Shown: positions 25,768-33,482, counted from the first letter of the stretch. The stretch is 64,000 nucleotides of DNA from Mucilaginibacter gilvus (GCF_004054195.1 NZ_SBIW01000001.1:1-64000); one strand, 5' to 3'. A program made the numbers and translations. Notes: a model not told the origin generated them from the letters alone.

Positions 25768-26240
25768 CCCCCCAACCCCCTGAAGGGGGAGCTTTTGATT
25801 TGCATAGTGAACAAATTTCTATGAGTAAACACCTATTTTTAAGTGCAGGGCCACAGATTTTTGAGAACGCAAAAGCTCTACGCCACAACTTGACTCAAGC
25901 CGAACTTGTGCTTTGGGGGCATTTAAAGGGCAATCAGTTTGGGGTACGATTCAGAAGGCAATATCCGTTAGGAATTTATATTGCAGACTTTTATTGCCAT
26001 CAGTATAAATTAATCATCGAATTAGATGGTAGCATTCATAATCTGCCTGAAGTAGCCGCAAACGATATCTAAAGGCAAAAAAATCTTGAAGCAGATGGCT
26101 TTCGATTTCTACGATTTACAAACACCGAAGTATTTACTCAACTCGAGAAAGTTTTGACTATTATAAAAAACAATTTAAATTTTCAGCTCAGCGGTAAAGC
26201 CGACGGCATTAAAAGCTCCCCCTTCAGGGGGCGGGGTGGG
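25768..26240 (+). mobile_element. 473-bp DUF559 element with palindromic inverted ends, inserted between hisA and hisF
   Basis: The left end (25768-25793, CCCCCCAACCCCCTGAAGGG followed by GGAGCT) and the right end (26214-26240, AGCTCCCCCTTCAGGGGG followed by CGGGGTGGG) are inverted copies of one another, and each also contains its own small hairpin. They enclose about 420 bp that is almost entirely a DUF559 endonuclease gene. The left end begins with the base after the hisA stop codon; the right end touches codon 2 of hisF. The same ends without the gene are found at the 5' end of hisH. Calling it mobile is an inference from this layout; no target duplication could be recognised. Confidence 0.65.
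25821..26180 (+). pseudogene. DUF559 (Vsr-like) endonuclease gene with in-frame stop, reading into hisF
   Basis: The product reads like a complete DUF559 domain: FENAKALRHNLTQAELVLW, GVRFRRQYPLGIYIADFYCH, KLIIELDG (a PD-(D/E)XK core with Asp in the ADFYCH block and Glu in IELDG), and then, after a TAA at 26070-26072, [17 protein letters not shown] and LEKVLTII. The stop replaces a codon where Gln (CAA) would fit, so a C-to-T change is likely. After the stop the same frame has no further stop and runs through the right repeat end into hisF (ends 26996). The protein ending at 26072 has 83 residues and lacks the last strand and helix of the fold. The right boundary given here is approximate. Confidence 0.75.
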
Positions 26241-26996
26241 TTAACCAAGCGCATCATCCCCTGCCTCGACGTTAAAGACGGCCGCACCGTAAAGGGCGTA
26301 AACTTTGTTGACCTGCGCGACGCCGGCGACCCGGTAGAACTTGCCTGGAACTATTCTCAGCAAGGCGCCGATGAACTGGTATTTTTAGATATTACCGCTA
26401 CAGTAGAAAAACGCAAGACGCTGGTAGAACTGGTAAAGGCCGTTGCCAGGCAGATCAACATCCCTTTCACTATTGGTGGCGGCATCATGGAAATTGCCGA
26501 TGCCGATGCCTTGCTAAATGCAGGTGCGGATAAGATCTCCATCAACTCCGCAGCTGTGCGCAACCCGGCTTTGATAGATGAACTGGCCAAAGCATTTGGT
26601 GTACAGTTTGTCATAGTTGCGGTAGATACCCGCGTAATGGGCGATAAAAATATTGTACACCTTAACGGGGGTCGATTACCAACCGATAAACAAACTTTAG
26701 ACTGGATATTGGAAGCTGAAAACCGTGGCGCTGGTGAGATCTTGCTTACTTCCATGGACCATGATGGTACCAAGGCAGGCTTTGATAACGGCCTTTTAAC
26801 AAAGGTAAACAACGCCGTAAATATCCCGGTGATCGCCTCGGGTGGTGCCGGTTCGGTGCAGCATTTTGTAGATGTGTTTGAACAAACCAATGTTGATGCT
26901 GCTTTGGCAGCCTCGGTATTCCACTATGGCGAGATATTGATACCAGATCTGAAAACCGTTTTAAGGCAGAATAATATTGAGGTAAGGGAAATATAA
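26154..26996 (+). CDS. hisF: imidazole glycerol phosphate synthase, cyclase subunit; start codon displaced
   Basis: The (beta/alpha)8 barrel uses ammonia from HisH to close the imidazole ring. The conserved protein runs from [20 protein letters not shown] (TTA at 26241), with catalytic Asp in CLDVKDG and in [11 protein letters not shown]; phosphate motifs GGGI and ASGGAG are present. No ATG, GTG or TTG stands at the conserved start: the codon before Leu is GGG from the palindromic repeat. The first in-frame candidate upstream is TTG at 26154, inside the DUF559 pseudogene remnant, which would add 29 residues (KNNLNFQLS...SSPFRGRGG). The true start is unknown; the enzyme body itself is intact. 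Confidence 0.88.
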   Translation: MTIIKNNLNFQLSGKADGIKSSPFRGRGGLTKRIIPCLDVKDGRTVKGVNFVDLRDAGDPVELAWNYSQQGADELVFLDITATVEKRKTLVELVKAVARQINIPFTIGGGIMEIADADALLNAGADKISINSAAVRNPALIDELAKAFGVQFVIVAVDTRVMGDKNIVHLNGGRLPTDKQTLDWILEAENRGAGEILLTSMDHDGTKAGFDNGLLTKVNNAVNIPVIASGGAGSVQHFVDVFEQTNVDAALAASVFHYGEILIPDLKTVLRQNNIEVREI

Positions 26997-27014
26997 AAGC
27001 AGAAGGCCTGTGCG

Positions 27015-27114
27015 ATTCCCCTCTTGAGAGGGGTGGCAGGGGTGTGTTAGCCGCGCGTATAAACACACCCCTGCCACCACACATTTCCGGCGCGCCCCCT
27101 CTCAAGAGGGGAAT
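27015..27114. repeat. palindromic element C (hisF-hisIE junction)
   Basis: A 100-bp imperfect inverted repeat: ATTCCCCTCTTGAGAGGGG, then a GGCAGGGGTGTGTT tail on the left; AACACACCCCTGCC and CCCCTCTCAAGAGGGGAAT on the right. It has the same plan as elements A and B (a CCCCTCT/AGAGGGG hairpin followed by a G-rich tail) but a different sequence. Confidence 0.8.
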
Positions 27115-27132
27115 AAAAGAAAAATAAACCCC

Positions 27133-27156
27133 GTTGGCGGTGTCCTCACCGCCAAC
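27133..27156. repeat. short hairpin D1 before hisIE
   Basis: GTTGGCGGTG (27133-27142) and CACCGCCAAC (27147-27156) form a 10-bp stem with loop TCCT, 13 bp before the hisIE ATG. A shorter relative is at 34859-34879. It could affect hisIE translation. Confidence 0.65.
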
Positions 27157-27169
27157 AAACAACGAGAAC

Positions 27170-27757
27170 ATGAACATCGATTTCAACAAAACAAACGGGC
27201 TTGTACCCGTAATTATACAGGGCGAGCACACGCTTGAAGTGCTGATGCTGGGCTACATGAACCAAGAGGCTTACGATAAAACCGTGGCGGAAAATGTAGT
27301 TACCTTTTTCTCCCGCTCCAAAAACCGCCTGTGGACCAAGGGCGAAACCAGCAAAAACTACCTGCATGTAAAAGCCATGCATATAGATTGCGATAACGAT
27401 ACCCTGCTGATAAAAGTTAGCGCCGATGGCCCAACCTGCCATACCGGCTCGCGCAGCTGTTTCCAAACAGAATACAACCAAAACTTTATTATGCAGCTGG
27501 AAGGTATCATTGCCGATAGGTATGCCAACCCGTTAGAAGGCTCGTATGTAAACAAATTACGCGCGAAAGGCCTCAACAAAATTGCCCAAAAAGTGGGCGA
27601 AGAAGGCGTAGAAACGGTTATAGCGGCCCTCGCCGAAACCGAAACCGACCTTATCAACGAAGCATCGGACCTGGTGTTCCACCTGCTGGTTCTGCTTCGC
27701 GAAAAGAATTTAACACTGGAGCGGATAGCTAAAAATTTAGAGGAAAGACATAAATAA
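27170..27757 (+). CDS. hisI: bifunctional phosphoribosyl-AMP cyclohydrolase / phosphoribosyl-ATP pyrophosphatase
   Basis: 195 residues from ATG 27170; the frame opens at a TTG in hairpin D1, which is not used here. The N-terminal HisI domain (about 1-105) hydrolyses the adenine ring of PR-AMP, with metal ligands in the DCDNDTLLIKVSADGPTCHT block. The C-terminal HisE domain (about 110-195) splits pyrophosphate from PR-ATP, with the helical KVGEEGVETVIAAL and NEASDLVFHLLVLL motifs. These are steps 2 and 3 of the pathway. Last his gene of the operon, completing all enzymes from PRPP to histidine. Confidence 0.96.
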   Translation: MNIDFNKTNGLVPVIIQGEHTLEVLMLGYMNQEAYDKTVAENVVTFFSRSKNRLWTKGETSKNYLHVKAMHIDCDNDTLLIKVSADGPTCHTGSRSCFQTEYNQNFIMQLEGIIADRYANPLEGSYVNKLRAKGLNKIAQKVGEEGVETVIAALAETETDLINEASDLVFHLLVLLREKNLTLERIAKNLEERHK

Positions 27758-27761
27758 GTTC

Positions 27762-27832
27762 ATAGCCCATAGTCGATAGTCCATGGAAAAAGGAATTCGG
27801 CTATCGACCATGGACTATTGACCATCGACTAA
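27762..27832. repeat. CATAGTC-type repeat between hisIE and the WD40 gene
   Basis: Alternating CATAGTCGATAGTCCATGG and its inverted style (ctatcgaccatggactattg) fill the spacer. This low-complexity inverted repeat differs from the GC-rich his elements and resembles the GTTCATAG repeat at 31562-31655. Confidence 0.5.
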
Positions 27833-27833
27833 C

Positions 27834-28736
27834 ATGCATGTAATAAAAACCGCGGATCTTACCGGCCACAGCAACCCCATTTTTACGCTGGAGCTTTCGC
27901 AAAAGTCGGGGGTATTGTTTACCGGCGGCAACGACAAAGGCTTGGTAGAATGGAACCTGGCGGATAACAGTTTCATCAAAGTGATGTTCCCGGTACCTAC
28001 TTCTATTTACGCTATTCATTGTCCCGAAGGTTACCCGCTGCTATTTGCCGGGCTGCGGAGCGGCGAGGTGTTGGTTTTTAATTTTATAGAGCAGAAGATC
28101 ACACACCGGTTACGCAAGCATATCAAACCCATTTTCGATATTAAATCCATTAGCAAAAAGGATGAGTTGCTAATCGCTTCCGAAGATGGCACCGTATCCG
28201 TATGGAGCCTAAAAACGCTGGAATTGCTGCATACCATTCAAGTATCTGACGATACCGTACGATGTATAGCTGTAAGCCCAACCGGCGACCGCCTTGCTTT
28301 TGGCTGCCGCGATAATAGGGTGATGGTTTACGATTGGGAAGATTACAGCCCCATTAAAGCACTTATCGGGCATACCATGGCGGTATTTTCGTTAGCGTAT
28401 TCTCCTAATGGAGAGTACCTCGTATCCGGTGCAAGGGATGCACAGGTAAAAATTTGGGATAATAAAACCTATACACTAATACAAAACGTCCCCGCGCATT
28501 TATTCGCGGTGAATCATATTGCCTTCCACCCTACCCGGGCTTATTTTGCTACGGCAAGTATGGATAAAAGCATCAAAATTTGGGATGCGGCCGATTTTAA
28601 ACTACGCAAGATCATCAGCCGCGAAAAGGGCTACCCCGCGCACGTTCTCTCTATCAATAAACTGGCCTGGAACGGTGATGAATTACTATCCGTAAGCGAC
28701 GACAAAACCATTATGCGCTGGCAGGTTGAGTTTTAG
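27834..28736 (+). CDS. WD40 repeat protein
   Basis: 300 residues made of about seven WD40 repeats, each ending in a WD-like dipeptide: KGLVEWNL, GTVSVWSL, NRVMVYDW, AQVKIWDN, KSIKIWDA, KTIMRWQV. It should form a beta-propeller scaffold for protein binding; no signal peptide, so cytoplasmic. The G-H dipeptides (AHLFAVNHIAFHP, GHTMAVFSLAYSP) are well kept. Partner unknown. It follows the his operon but is separated by a repeat and is probably not functionally linked to it. Confidence 0.9.
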   Translation: MHVIKTADLTGHSNPIFTLELSQKSGVLFTGGNDKGLVEWNLADNSFIKVMFPVPTSIYAIHCPEGYPLLFAGLRSGEVLVFNFIEQKITHRLRKHIKPIFDIKSISKKDELLIASEDGTVSVWSLKTLELLHTIQVSDDTVRCIAVSPTGDRLAFGCRDNRVMVYDWEDYSPIKALIGHTMAVFSLAYSPNGEYLVSGARDAQVKIWDNKTYTLIQNVPAHLFAVNHIAFHPTRAYFATASMDKSIKIWDAADFKLRKIISREKGYPAHVLSINKLAWNGDELLSVSDDKTIMRWQVEF

Positions 28737-28942
28737 ATCAGTTGATTTATGCTCACTTAGCCGCCTTTATTAATTATTCTGCAATTTTTTTTCAAAAACT
28801 TTCATCCGCGCACAACAAATTACGTATGTAGTATGTTAAGTTATTATATCGGCAAAGTAAATTATCCATTATGCTTTTGCTGATGATAACCAATTGTAAA
28901 GCAGTAACTCATTAACTGCATTTTGAACGAAATATTGAGGAG

Positions 28943-29185
28943 ATGGAAAAGATGCGATATGTTAAAAAGGGGCCTAAGAGGCTTGTTTTTTTAGTTCTGG
29001 CTACATTAAGCTTATGCTTACCCACACAATATACCTTTGCACAAGAAAGCTTCGTAAATGTATACGCCGGAAAACTGGCTTTTATAAATGCTTTCGAGGT
29101 ATTTTTAATTGTAGGGGTGTTAATGTTTGTGAACTTCGTTTTGTTTCACAGCAATAAAAACACCGAACGAAATACGGAATTATAG
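28943..29185 (+). CDS. small exported or membrane protein
   Basis: 80 residues. A positively charged start (MRYVKKGPKRL) leads to a hydrophobic stretch 13-33 ending at TFAQ, which looks like a cleavable signal peptide. A second hydrophobic segment at 50-68 (AFEVFLIVGVLMFVNFVLF) is probably a transmembrane helix with a short polar tail. Family not recognised. The preceding 206 bp (28737-28942) is AT-rich and holds no other gene that I can see. Confidence 0.6.
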   Translation: MEKMRYVKKGPKRLVFLVLATLSLCLPTQYTFAQESFVNVYAGKLAFINAFEVFLIVGVLMFVNFVLFHSNKNTERNTEL

Positions 29186-29186
29186 G

Positions 29187-29948
29187 CTATAGAAAGCGTT
29201 TGATCACTTTTAGCTTGTGGGTGTACCGCTTTAACTCTTCAGACCAGACCCCCTCATTATCCAGCAGATCAATTTTCACCTTGCCCGATGCATGTATAAT
29301 TTGCCCGTTGTTAAGGATAATGCCCACATGTGTTATTCTCCCCTCCGGGTTAGTAAAGAAGGCCAGGTCGCCCATTTTTGATTGCGCCAGGTTTGCAACC
29401 AACTGTCCCTGGTTTGCCTGCATAGAAGCATCTCGCTGTAAATTAACCCCGCATAAGCGGTAAACCACCTGCGTATATCCCGAACAATCAATACCGAAAT
29501 GGGTGCGGCCACCCCATAGATAAGGCGCATTTAAAAAAGAGCGGGCAATGTTGGCAATATGGTCGGTTTCGCCAATTTCACCTATGATCTCAAATTTTTG
29601 GGTGCCTATATAACTGGTGGTTCCCTGCAAAAAAGCCAGTGAACTGCCTGCAGAAAGATAAATTATGGAATTGTCCTCTATCTTCCAGGCTTGGGTAACT
29701 GCGCGGTAAGTAAGGGGCGCGGGGTTACGTTGCAGGTCCTTATAAGCAATATGCCCCAGGGAAACAAACTGCAGCCTGTCTATCCAACCGGTGTAACTAT
29801 CAATGGCCGTTACTATTTTGGCCCATTTATTACTATACTCTGTAACCTCAAACGCTTCGCCAAACAAAAGTTGCGACACCATCTCGCTGCGGTCGCTGGG
29901 TTCAGCGCGCATAGGTACGATAGCAAGATTGCAAATGCCGTATTCCAT
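29187..29948 (-). CDS. C40 family NlpC/P60 peptidase with SH3-like domains
   Basis: 253 residues. N-terminal SH3b-like segments (about 1-120: LAIVPMRAEPSDRSEMVSQL, GWIDRLQF) are followed by the NlpC/P60 catalytic domain. The cysteine nucleophile is Cys155 (FGIDCSGYTQVVYRL) and the histidines are His207 (GRITHVGIIL) and His219 (QIIHASGKV). Such enzymes cut the gamma-D-Glu to diamino acid bond of peptidoglycan peptides. There is no clear signal peptide, which suggests action on recycled muropeptides in the cytoplasm, as for related YkfC-type enzymes. The dipeptide epimerase and M20 dipeptidase near 50 kb would fit the same recycling route. Confidence 0.9.
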   Translation of the reverse strand: MEYGICNLAIVPMRAEPSDRSEMVSQLLFGEAFEVTEYSNKWAKIVTAIDSYTGWIDRLQFVSLGHIAYKDLQRNPAPLTYRAVTQAWKIEDNSIIYLSAGSSLAFLQGTTSYIGTQKFEIIGEIGETDHIANIARSFLNAPYLWGGRTHFGIDCSGYTQVVYRLCGVNLQRDASMQANQGQLVANLAQSKMGDLAFFTNPEGRITHVGIILNNGQIIHASGKVKIDLLDNEGVWSEELKRYTHKLKVIKRFL

Positions 29949-30003
29949 TTCTTACAAGAAGTAGTATGACGTTCTCAGGTTAATAAAGTGTCAAGATAAC
30001 AAA

Positions 30004-30034
30004 AAAAGGGGAAGCTTGTTTTGCTTCCCCTTTT
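30004..30034 (-). terminator. intrinsic terminator after the ferredoxin gene
   Basis: AAAAGGGGAAGC (30004-30015) pairs with GCTTCCCCTTTT (30023-30034); read leftward it is followed by a T run. It begins 26 bp past the ferredoxin stop. Confidence 0.85.
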
Positions 30035-30059
30035 GTAACGACATTGTTTCTTAATATAG

Positions 30060-30413
30060 TTACCCGTTAGCGTGCAACCAATCTTTTTTAGCGTGTAATT
30101 CTTCTTCCGTTTCGCGTACGTCCTCATCATCCACACAACAATCAACAGGGCAAACCGCAGCACATTGTGGCTCATCATGAAAACCAACACACTCGGTACA
30201 TTTATCGGGCACTATGTAATAAATGTCGTCAGACAAAGCAGCTTGTGCTTCTTCTGCGTTCAATGTATTACCATCACCAAAATCAATAATTCCTTTTAAA
30301 TCCGTCCCGTCCGAAAAACGCCAGGCGGCACCTGCATCATAAATTGCATTATTTGGGCACTCTGGCTCGCAGGCTCCGCAGTTTATGCATTCATCGGTGA
30401 TTATAATCGCCAT
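30060..30413 (-). CDS. ferredoxin, 2[4Fe-4S] type
   Basis: 117 residues. The first cluster motif has Cys9, 12, 15 and 19 ([11 protein letters not shown]), and the second is [13 protein letters not shown]...CPVDCC near residues 73-94. The insertion between the second and third cysteines of the second motif is typical of the Alvin/clostridial-like 2[4Fe-4S] ferredoxins. An acidic tail ([12 protein letters not shown]) follows. It is a low-potential electron carrier in the cytoplasm. Divergent from acyl-CoA reductase, an arrangement I know from other Bacteroidota. Confidence 0.93.
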   Translation of the reverse strand: MAIIITDECINCGACEPECPNNAIYDAGAAWRFSDGTDLKGIIDFGDGNTLNAEEAQAALSDDIYYIVPDKCTECVGFHDEPQCAAVCPVDCCVDDEDVRETEEELHAKKDWLHANG

Positions 30414-30441
30414 ATTTTTAAAATAATCTTATATTCTCAAT

Positions 30442-30449
30442 TAACTTTG
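30442..30449 (+). promoter_or_regulatory. -7 element for the acyl-CoA reductase gene
   Basis: TAACTTTG fits TAnnTTTG exactly, 68 bp before the ATG at 30518. It lies to the left of the opposing element at 30470-30477, so the two transcripts would overlap by a few bases at their 5' ends. Confidence 0.4.
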
Positions 30450-30469
30450 CCCCCGCTATGGAAAGCACG

Positions 30470-30477
30470 CAAATATA
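30470..30477 (-). promoter_or_regulatory. -7 element for the ferredoxin gene
   Basis: Read leftward the bases are TATATTTG, an exact match to TAnnTTTG, 56 bp before the ferredoxin ATG at 30413. Confidence 0.45.
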
Positions 30478-30517
30478 ACAAAAAAACACTTTAAGGGTTT
30501 AGCTCCTTAACATATAT

Positions 30518-31540
30518 ATGTCAAAATTAGTGATAAATAATACCGTAAATACATTTTCCGAACTCGGAAAACGCCTTGAAGCACCCAATGAGGCCCTGAT
30601 GGAGGTCATTAACACCGAGCGCCAGTACAATGCCTGGTTTACACCTGAAAGTGTTTTAGAAGCCGTAAAGGCCAACGGCGGGATGCTGAACAGCAGCGAT
30701 CTAACTAAATGGCTCGGCACTTACAACATCGCCGAAGGCGAAAATAAAAAGATTGGTTTGGTATTGGCCGGCAATATCCCGCTGGTAGGTTTCCACGATG
30801 TGCTTTGCGTTTTAGCGAGCGGCAACCATGCTTTAATTAAAGCCTCATCGCAGGATGCCCGGCTGATAAAATACGTATTGAATTTACTGGTGGAGATAGA
30901 TGAAAGCTACAAAGATCAGTTTAGTTTTGTGGAGCGACTGGTTGATTTTGATGCCATCATCGCCACCGGCAGTAATAATACCTCGCGCTATTTTGAGTAT
31001 TACTTTGCAAAAGTGCCCAACATCATCCGCAAGAACCGTAACAGCGTGGCATTGCTTACCGGCAATGAAACAACCGAAGAACTGCACAGCCTGGGCCGCG
31101 ACATTTTCGACTACTACGGACTGGGTTGCCGCAATGTATCCAAGGTATTTGTGCCCGAGGGCTACGTATTCAATACTTTTTTTGAATCGATAGAGGATTT
31201 TAACCCCATCATCAACCACCATAAATACAACAACAACTACGATTACAACAAATCTATATACCTGGTGAACCGGGACGAGCACCTCGATAATGGTTTTTTG
31301 TTGCTCAAGCAGGATGAGCGGCTGGTATCGCCACTGGCGGTGTTGTTTTACGATACTTACACCAGCCTTGCAACGGTACAAAAACAGTTGGAAGAACAAA
31401 ACGAACAGCTGCAATGCATAGTAACAACGGCAACGCTGCAAACCAAAAACCAGGTAGTAACTTTCGGCCATAGCCAACACCCGCAATTGTGGGATTATGC
31501 CGATGGTGTAGATACGATGGAATTCTTGGCAAATCTTTAA
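30518..31540 (+). CDS. acyl-CoA reductase (LuxC-like)
   Basis: 340 residues. It matches the LuxC/acyl-CoA reductase family, which reduces an activated fatty acyl group to an aldehyde with NADPH. Visible elements: KIGLVLAGNIPLVGFHDVLC (nucleotide fold), IATGSNNTSRYFEYYF, KNRNSVALLTGNET, and the probable catalytic Cys in GLGCRNVSKVFVPEGY. Cytoplasmic. No lux genes are adjacent, so the role is in fatty-aldehyde or lipid metabolism rather than light production. Divergent from a ferredoxin gene. Confidence 0.88.
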   Translation: MSKLVINNTVNTFSELGKRLEAPNEALMEVINTERQYNAWFTPESVLEAVKANGGMLNSSDLTKWLGTYNIAEGENKKIGLVLAGNIPLVGFHDVLCVLASGNHALIKASSQDARLIKYVLNLLVEIDESYKDQFSFVERLVDFDAIIATGSNNTSRYFEYYFAKVPNIIRKNRNSVALLTGNETTEELHSLGRDIFDYYGLGCRNVSKVFVPEGYVFNTFFESIEDFNPIINHHKYNNNYDYNKSIYLVNRDEHLDNGFLLLKQDERLVSPLAVLFYDTYTSLATVQKQLEEQNEQLQCIVTTATLQTKNQVVTFGHSQHPQLWDYADGVDTMEFLANL

Positions 31541-31561
31541 AATAACAATACCTTTGGGGAA

Positions 31562-31655
31562 GAGGGTTCATAGTTCATGGATTATAGTTCATAGCAAAAG
31601 CGAAGAGCTCCTATGAACCAAGAACTATCATCTATGAACTATCACCCATGAACTA
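31562..31655. repeat. GTTCATAG-type low-complexity inverted repeat
   Basis: Units of GTTCATAGTTCATGG on the left and CTATGAACTATCACCCATGAA on the right fill the spacer between acyl-CoA reductase and the 67-aa gene. Confidence 0.5.
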
Positions 31656-31659
31656 ACGC

Positions 31660-31863
31660 ATGTACATTATAAAAGTAAAAGGCGTTGCCAAAATACCTGA
31701 TTACGTGCAGTTGCGGGACGACAAGTTTACGCTGCTGGCCTATTTTAGGGTAGACAGGCCCGATAAATCGCTGGATAAAATTGGGCTGGGCGACAGGCAA
31801 GATTATATTATGGGCATTGTTAACGATTTACCCTTTGGGAAAATATTAAAATTAGAGCTATAA
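31660..31863 (+). CDS. small conserved hypothetical protein upstream of ftsE
   Basis: 67 residues, basic, with a beta-rich look (MYIIKVKGVAKIPDYVQLRD, FTLLAYFRVDR) and no signal or membrane segment. It ends 3 bp before the ftsE-like gene, so the two are surely cotranscribed. I do not recognise the family; context suggests a small partner in the same process. Confidence 0.65.
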   Translation: MYIIKVKGVAKIPDYVQLRDDKFTLLAYFRVDRPDKSLDKIGLGDRQDYIMGIVNDLPFGKILKLEL

Positions 31864-31866
31864 AAA

Positions 31867-32550
31867 ATGATTGGAAACTCTATTATAAAACTCAATAACG
31901 TTGATATTTTTCAGCAGAAGCACCTGGTGTTATCAAACGTTAATCTGCATATTGATAAAGGCGATTTTGTATGGCTGATAGGCCAAACAGGTTCGGGTAA
32001 AAGTAGTTTGCTGAAGGTTATTTACGGCGACCTGAGTGTTGCCAGCGGAACCGGCCATGCCTGCGGGTACGAGCTAAGCAAACTCGCCAGCAAAGAGATC
32101 CCTTACCTGCGCCGCAAGCTGGGGATCGTTTTCCAGGATTTTCAGTTGCTTACGGATAGATCGGTAGAGCAAAACCTGCATTTTGTACTGCGGGCCACCG
32201 GATGGAAAGATAAAAAGGAAATCTCCGACCGTATTTTAGATGTGTTGGAAAAAGTGGGCCTCCGCTCTAAACTAAAGAAAATGCCGCACGAACTTTCCGG
32301 CGGCGAGCAGCAGCGCGTGGTAATTGCCCGCGCATTGCTTAACAACCCCGAAATTATACTGGCCGACGAACCAACCGGCAACCTGGACCCGGATACCTCC
32401 GAAGAAATTGTATTGCTGCTTAAACAAATAAGCCAAATGGGTACCGCCGTGGTAATTGCCACGCACGATTACCATATTATCCGCACTTTCCCATCGCGTA
32501 TTATTAAATGCGAAAACGGCAAGGTATTAGAGGATGTGCAGATAGCATAG
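31867..32550 (+). CDS. ftsE: cell-division ATP-binding protein FtsE
   Basis: 227 residues, a stand-alone ABC ATPase. Walker A is GQTGSGKS (39-46), the signature is [16 protein letters not shown], and Walker B is [12 protein letters not shown]. The [10 protein letters not shown] form and length fit FtsE/LolD-like ATPases. FtsE pairs with FtsX to control cell-wall hydrolases at the septum. FtsX is not adjacent here, which is common in Bacteroidota, so a LolD-type role cannot be excluded. Confidence 0.85.
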   Translation: MIGNSIIKLNNVDIFQQKHLVLSNVNLHIDKGDFVWLIGQTGSGKSSLLKVIYGDLSVASGTGHACGYELSKLASKEIPYLRRKLGIVFQDFQLLTDRSVEQNLHFVLRATGWKDKKEISDRILDVLEKVGLRSKLKKMPHELSGGEQQRVVIARALLNNPEIILADEPTGNLDPDTSEEIVLLLKQISQMGTAVVIATHDYHIIRTFPSRIIKCENGKVLEDVQIA

Positions 32551-32566
32551 TAGGAAGTAGCAGTAG

Positions 32567-32645
32567 GCCTCACCCTGCCCTCTGCAAAGGAGAAGATTTT
32601 TTAATATTTTAAAGTCCTCTCCTTTGGAGAGGATTTAGGTGAGGC
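32567..32645. repeat. palindromic element A3 (ftsE-grpE junction)
   Basis: 79 bp with outer arms GCCTCACC (32567-32574) and GGTGAGGC (32638-32645). Its right half is identical to that of A2 in the his operon; the left inner hairpin has decayed (CTGCAAAGGAGAAG). Confidence 0.85.
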
Positions 32646-32772
32646 TTCTTAGAACTGCCAACCGAAACTGCCAACTGCCAAGCGCAAACTGCAAACTTTA
32701 CATAAAAATTTAATCAATTCTGACAGGCTGTCGGTTTTACACCGGTGGCAAGATACTTGATTAGCACTATTC

Positions 32773-33363
32773 ATGAATTTTAACGACATGTTGAAGAAAA
32801 AAAAGAAGGAAAATTCAGAAACACCTGAAAACACAGTGGAAATAACAAACGAAAATAACCCGGGCGACGAACAGGAAGTAGCCCAGCAGGAAGAAACTAC
32901 TGAAGTTACCGTTTCGGCAGAAGATAAATTGAAAGAAGAACTATCACAGGCAAATGATAAGTATTTACGCTTATATGCCGAGTTTGACAACTTTCGTCGC
33001 CGTACCGTAAAAGAACGCGAAGAGGCTCGTAAAACAGAAGGCAAAGAGCTGATTGTAGCTTTATTGCCGGTGTTGGACGATTTTGAGCGCGCCCTGCGTG
33101 CTACCGAAAACGCTACCGAGGTAGCACCGGTACGCGAAGGTGTTATACTGATACAAAATAAGTTAAAGAATATTTTAACGCAAAAGGGCTTAAAAGAAAT
33201 GCAATCTATCGGCACTGAATTTAATGCCGATATACACGAGGCCATTACCAGCATCCCCGCCCCTACAGATGATATGAAGGGCAAAGTAATAGATGAAATG
33301 GAAAAAGGTTACGAGCTTAACGAGCGCGTGGTACGTTTTGCCAAAGTAATTGTGGGAGCGTAA
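32773..33363 (+). CDS. grpE: nucleotide exchange factor GrpE
   Basis: 196 residues. An acidic, unstructured N-terminus (about 1-50) precedes the long coiled-coil dimer helix (KLKEELSQANDKYLRLYAEF, then DNFRRRTVKEREEARK) and the C-terminal beta domain (DADIHEAI-like FNADIHEAITSIPAP, KGYELNERVVRFAKVIV). It releases ADP from DnaK. Followed by dnaJ after 119 bp of repeat; dnaK is not in the window. The upstream region has an imperfect CTGACAG-G-CTGTCGG palindrome at 32720-32734 that may be regulatory. Confidence 0.95.
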   Translation: MNFNDMLKKKKKENSETPENTVEITNENNPGDEQEVAQQEETTEVTVSAEDKLKEELSQANDKYLRLYAEFDNFRRRTVKEREEARKTEGKELIVALLPVLDDFERALRATENATEVAPVREGVILIQNKLKNILTQKGLKEMQSIGTEFNADIHEAITSIPAPTDDMKGKVIDEMEKGYELNERVVRFAKVIVGA

Positions 33364-33478
33364 GGTGGATAGCGGATTTCGGATGTTCGATTTCGGATTT
33401 GTCCTGAACCAACTATTCCCGTATCCTAAAATATTTATACTAAATCCGAAATTGAAAATTCGAAATCCGAAATAAGAA
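33364..33478. repeat. TTTCGGAT-type inverted repeat between grpE and dnaJ
   Basis: GCGGATTTCGGATGTTCGATT on the left is mirrored by AATTCGAAATCCGAAAT on the right, the same low-complexity class as at 44770-44840. It separates two genes that usually lie close together. Confidence 0.5.
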
Positions 33479-33482
33479 GACT

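Noticed and set aside
25680..25820. Frame upstream of the DUF559 ATG overlapping hisA
   Set aside because: It is an alternate frame of hisA followed by the left palindromic end; the DUF559 family begins at about 25821.
31867..32550. Assignment of the ftsE-like gene as LolD
   Set aside because: Sequence motifs do not separate the two; FtsE was kept because of its stand-alone position and Bacteroidota habit, with lower confidence.
32746..32760. TGGCA...TTGA upstream of grpE as a sigma-54 type promoter
   Set aside because: The -12 GC dinucleotide is missing and transcription would begin at the ATG itself, leaving no leader.
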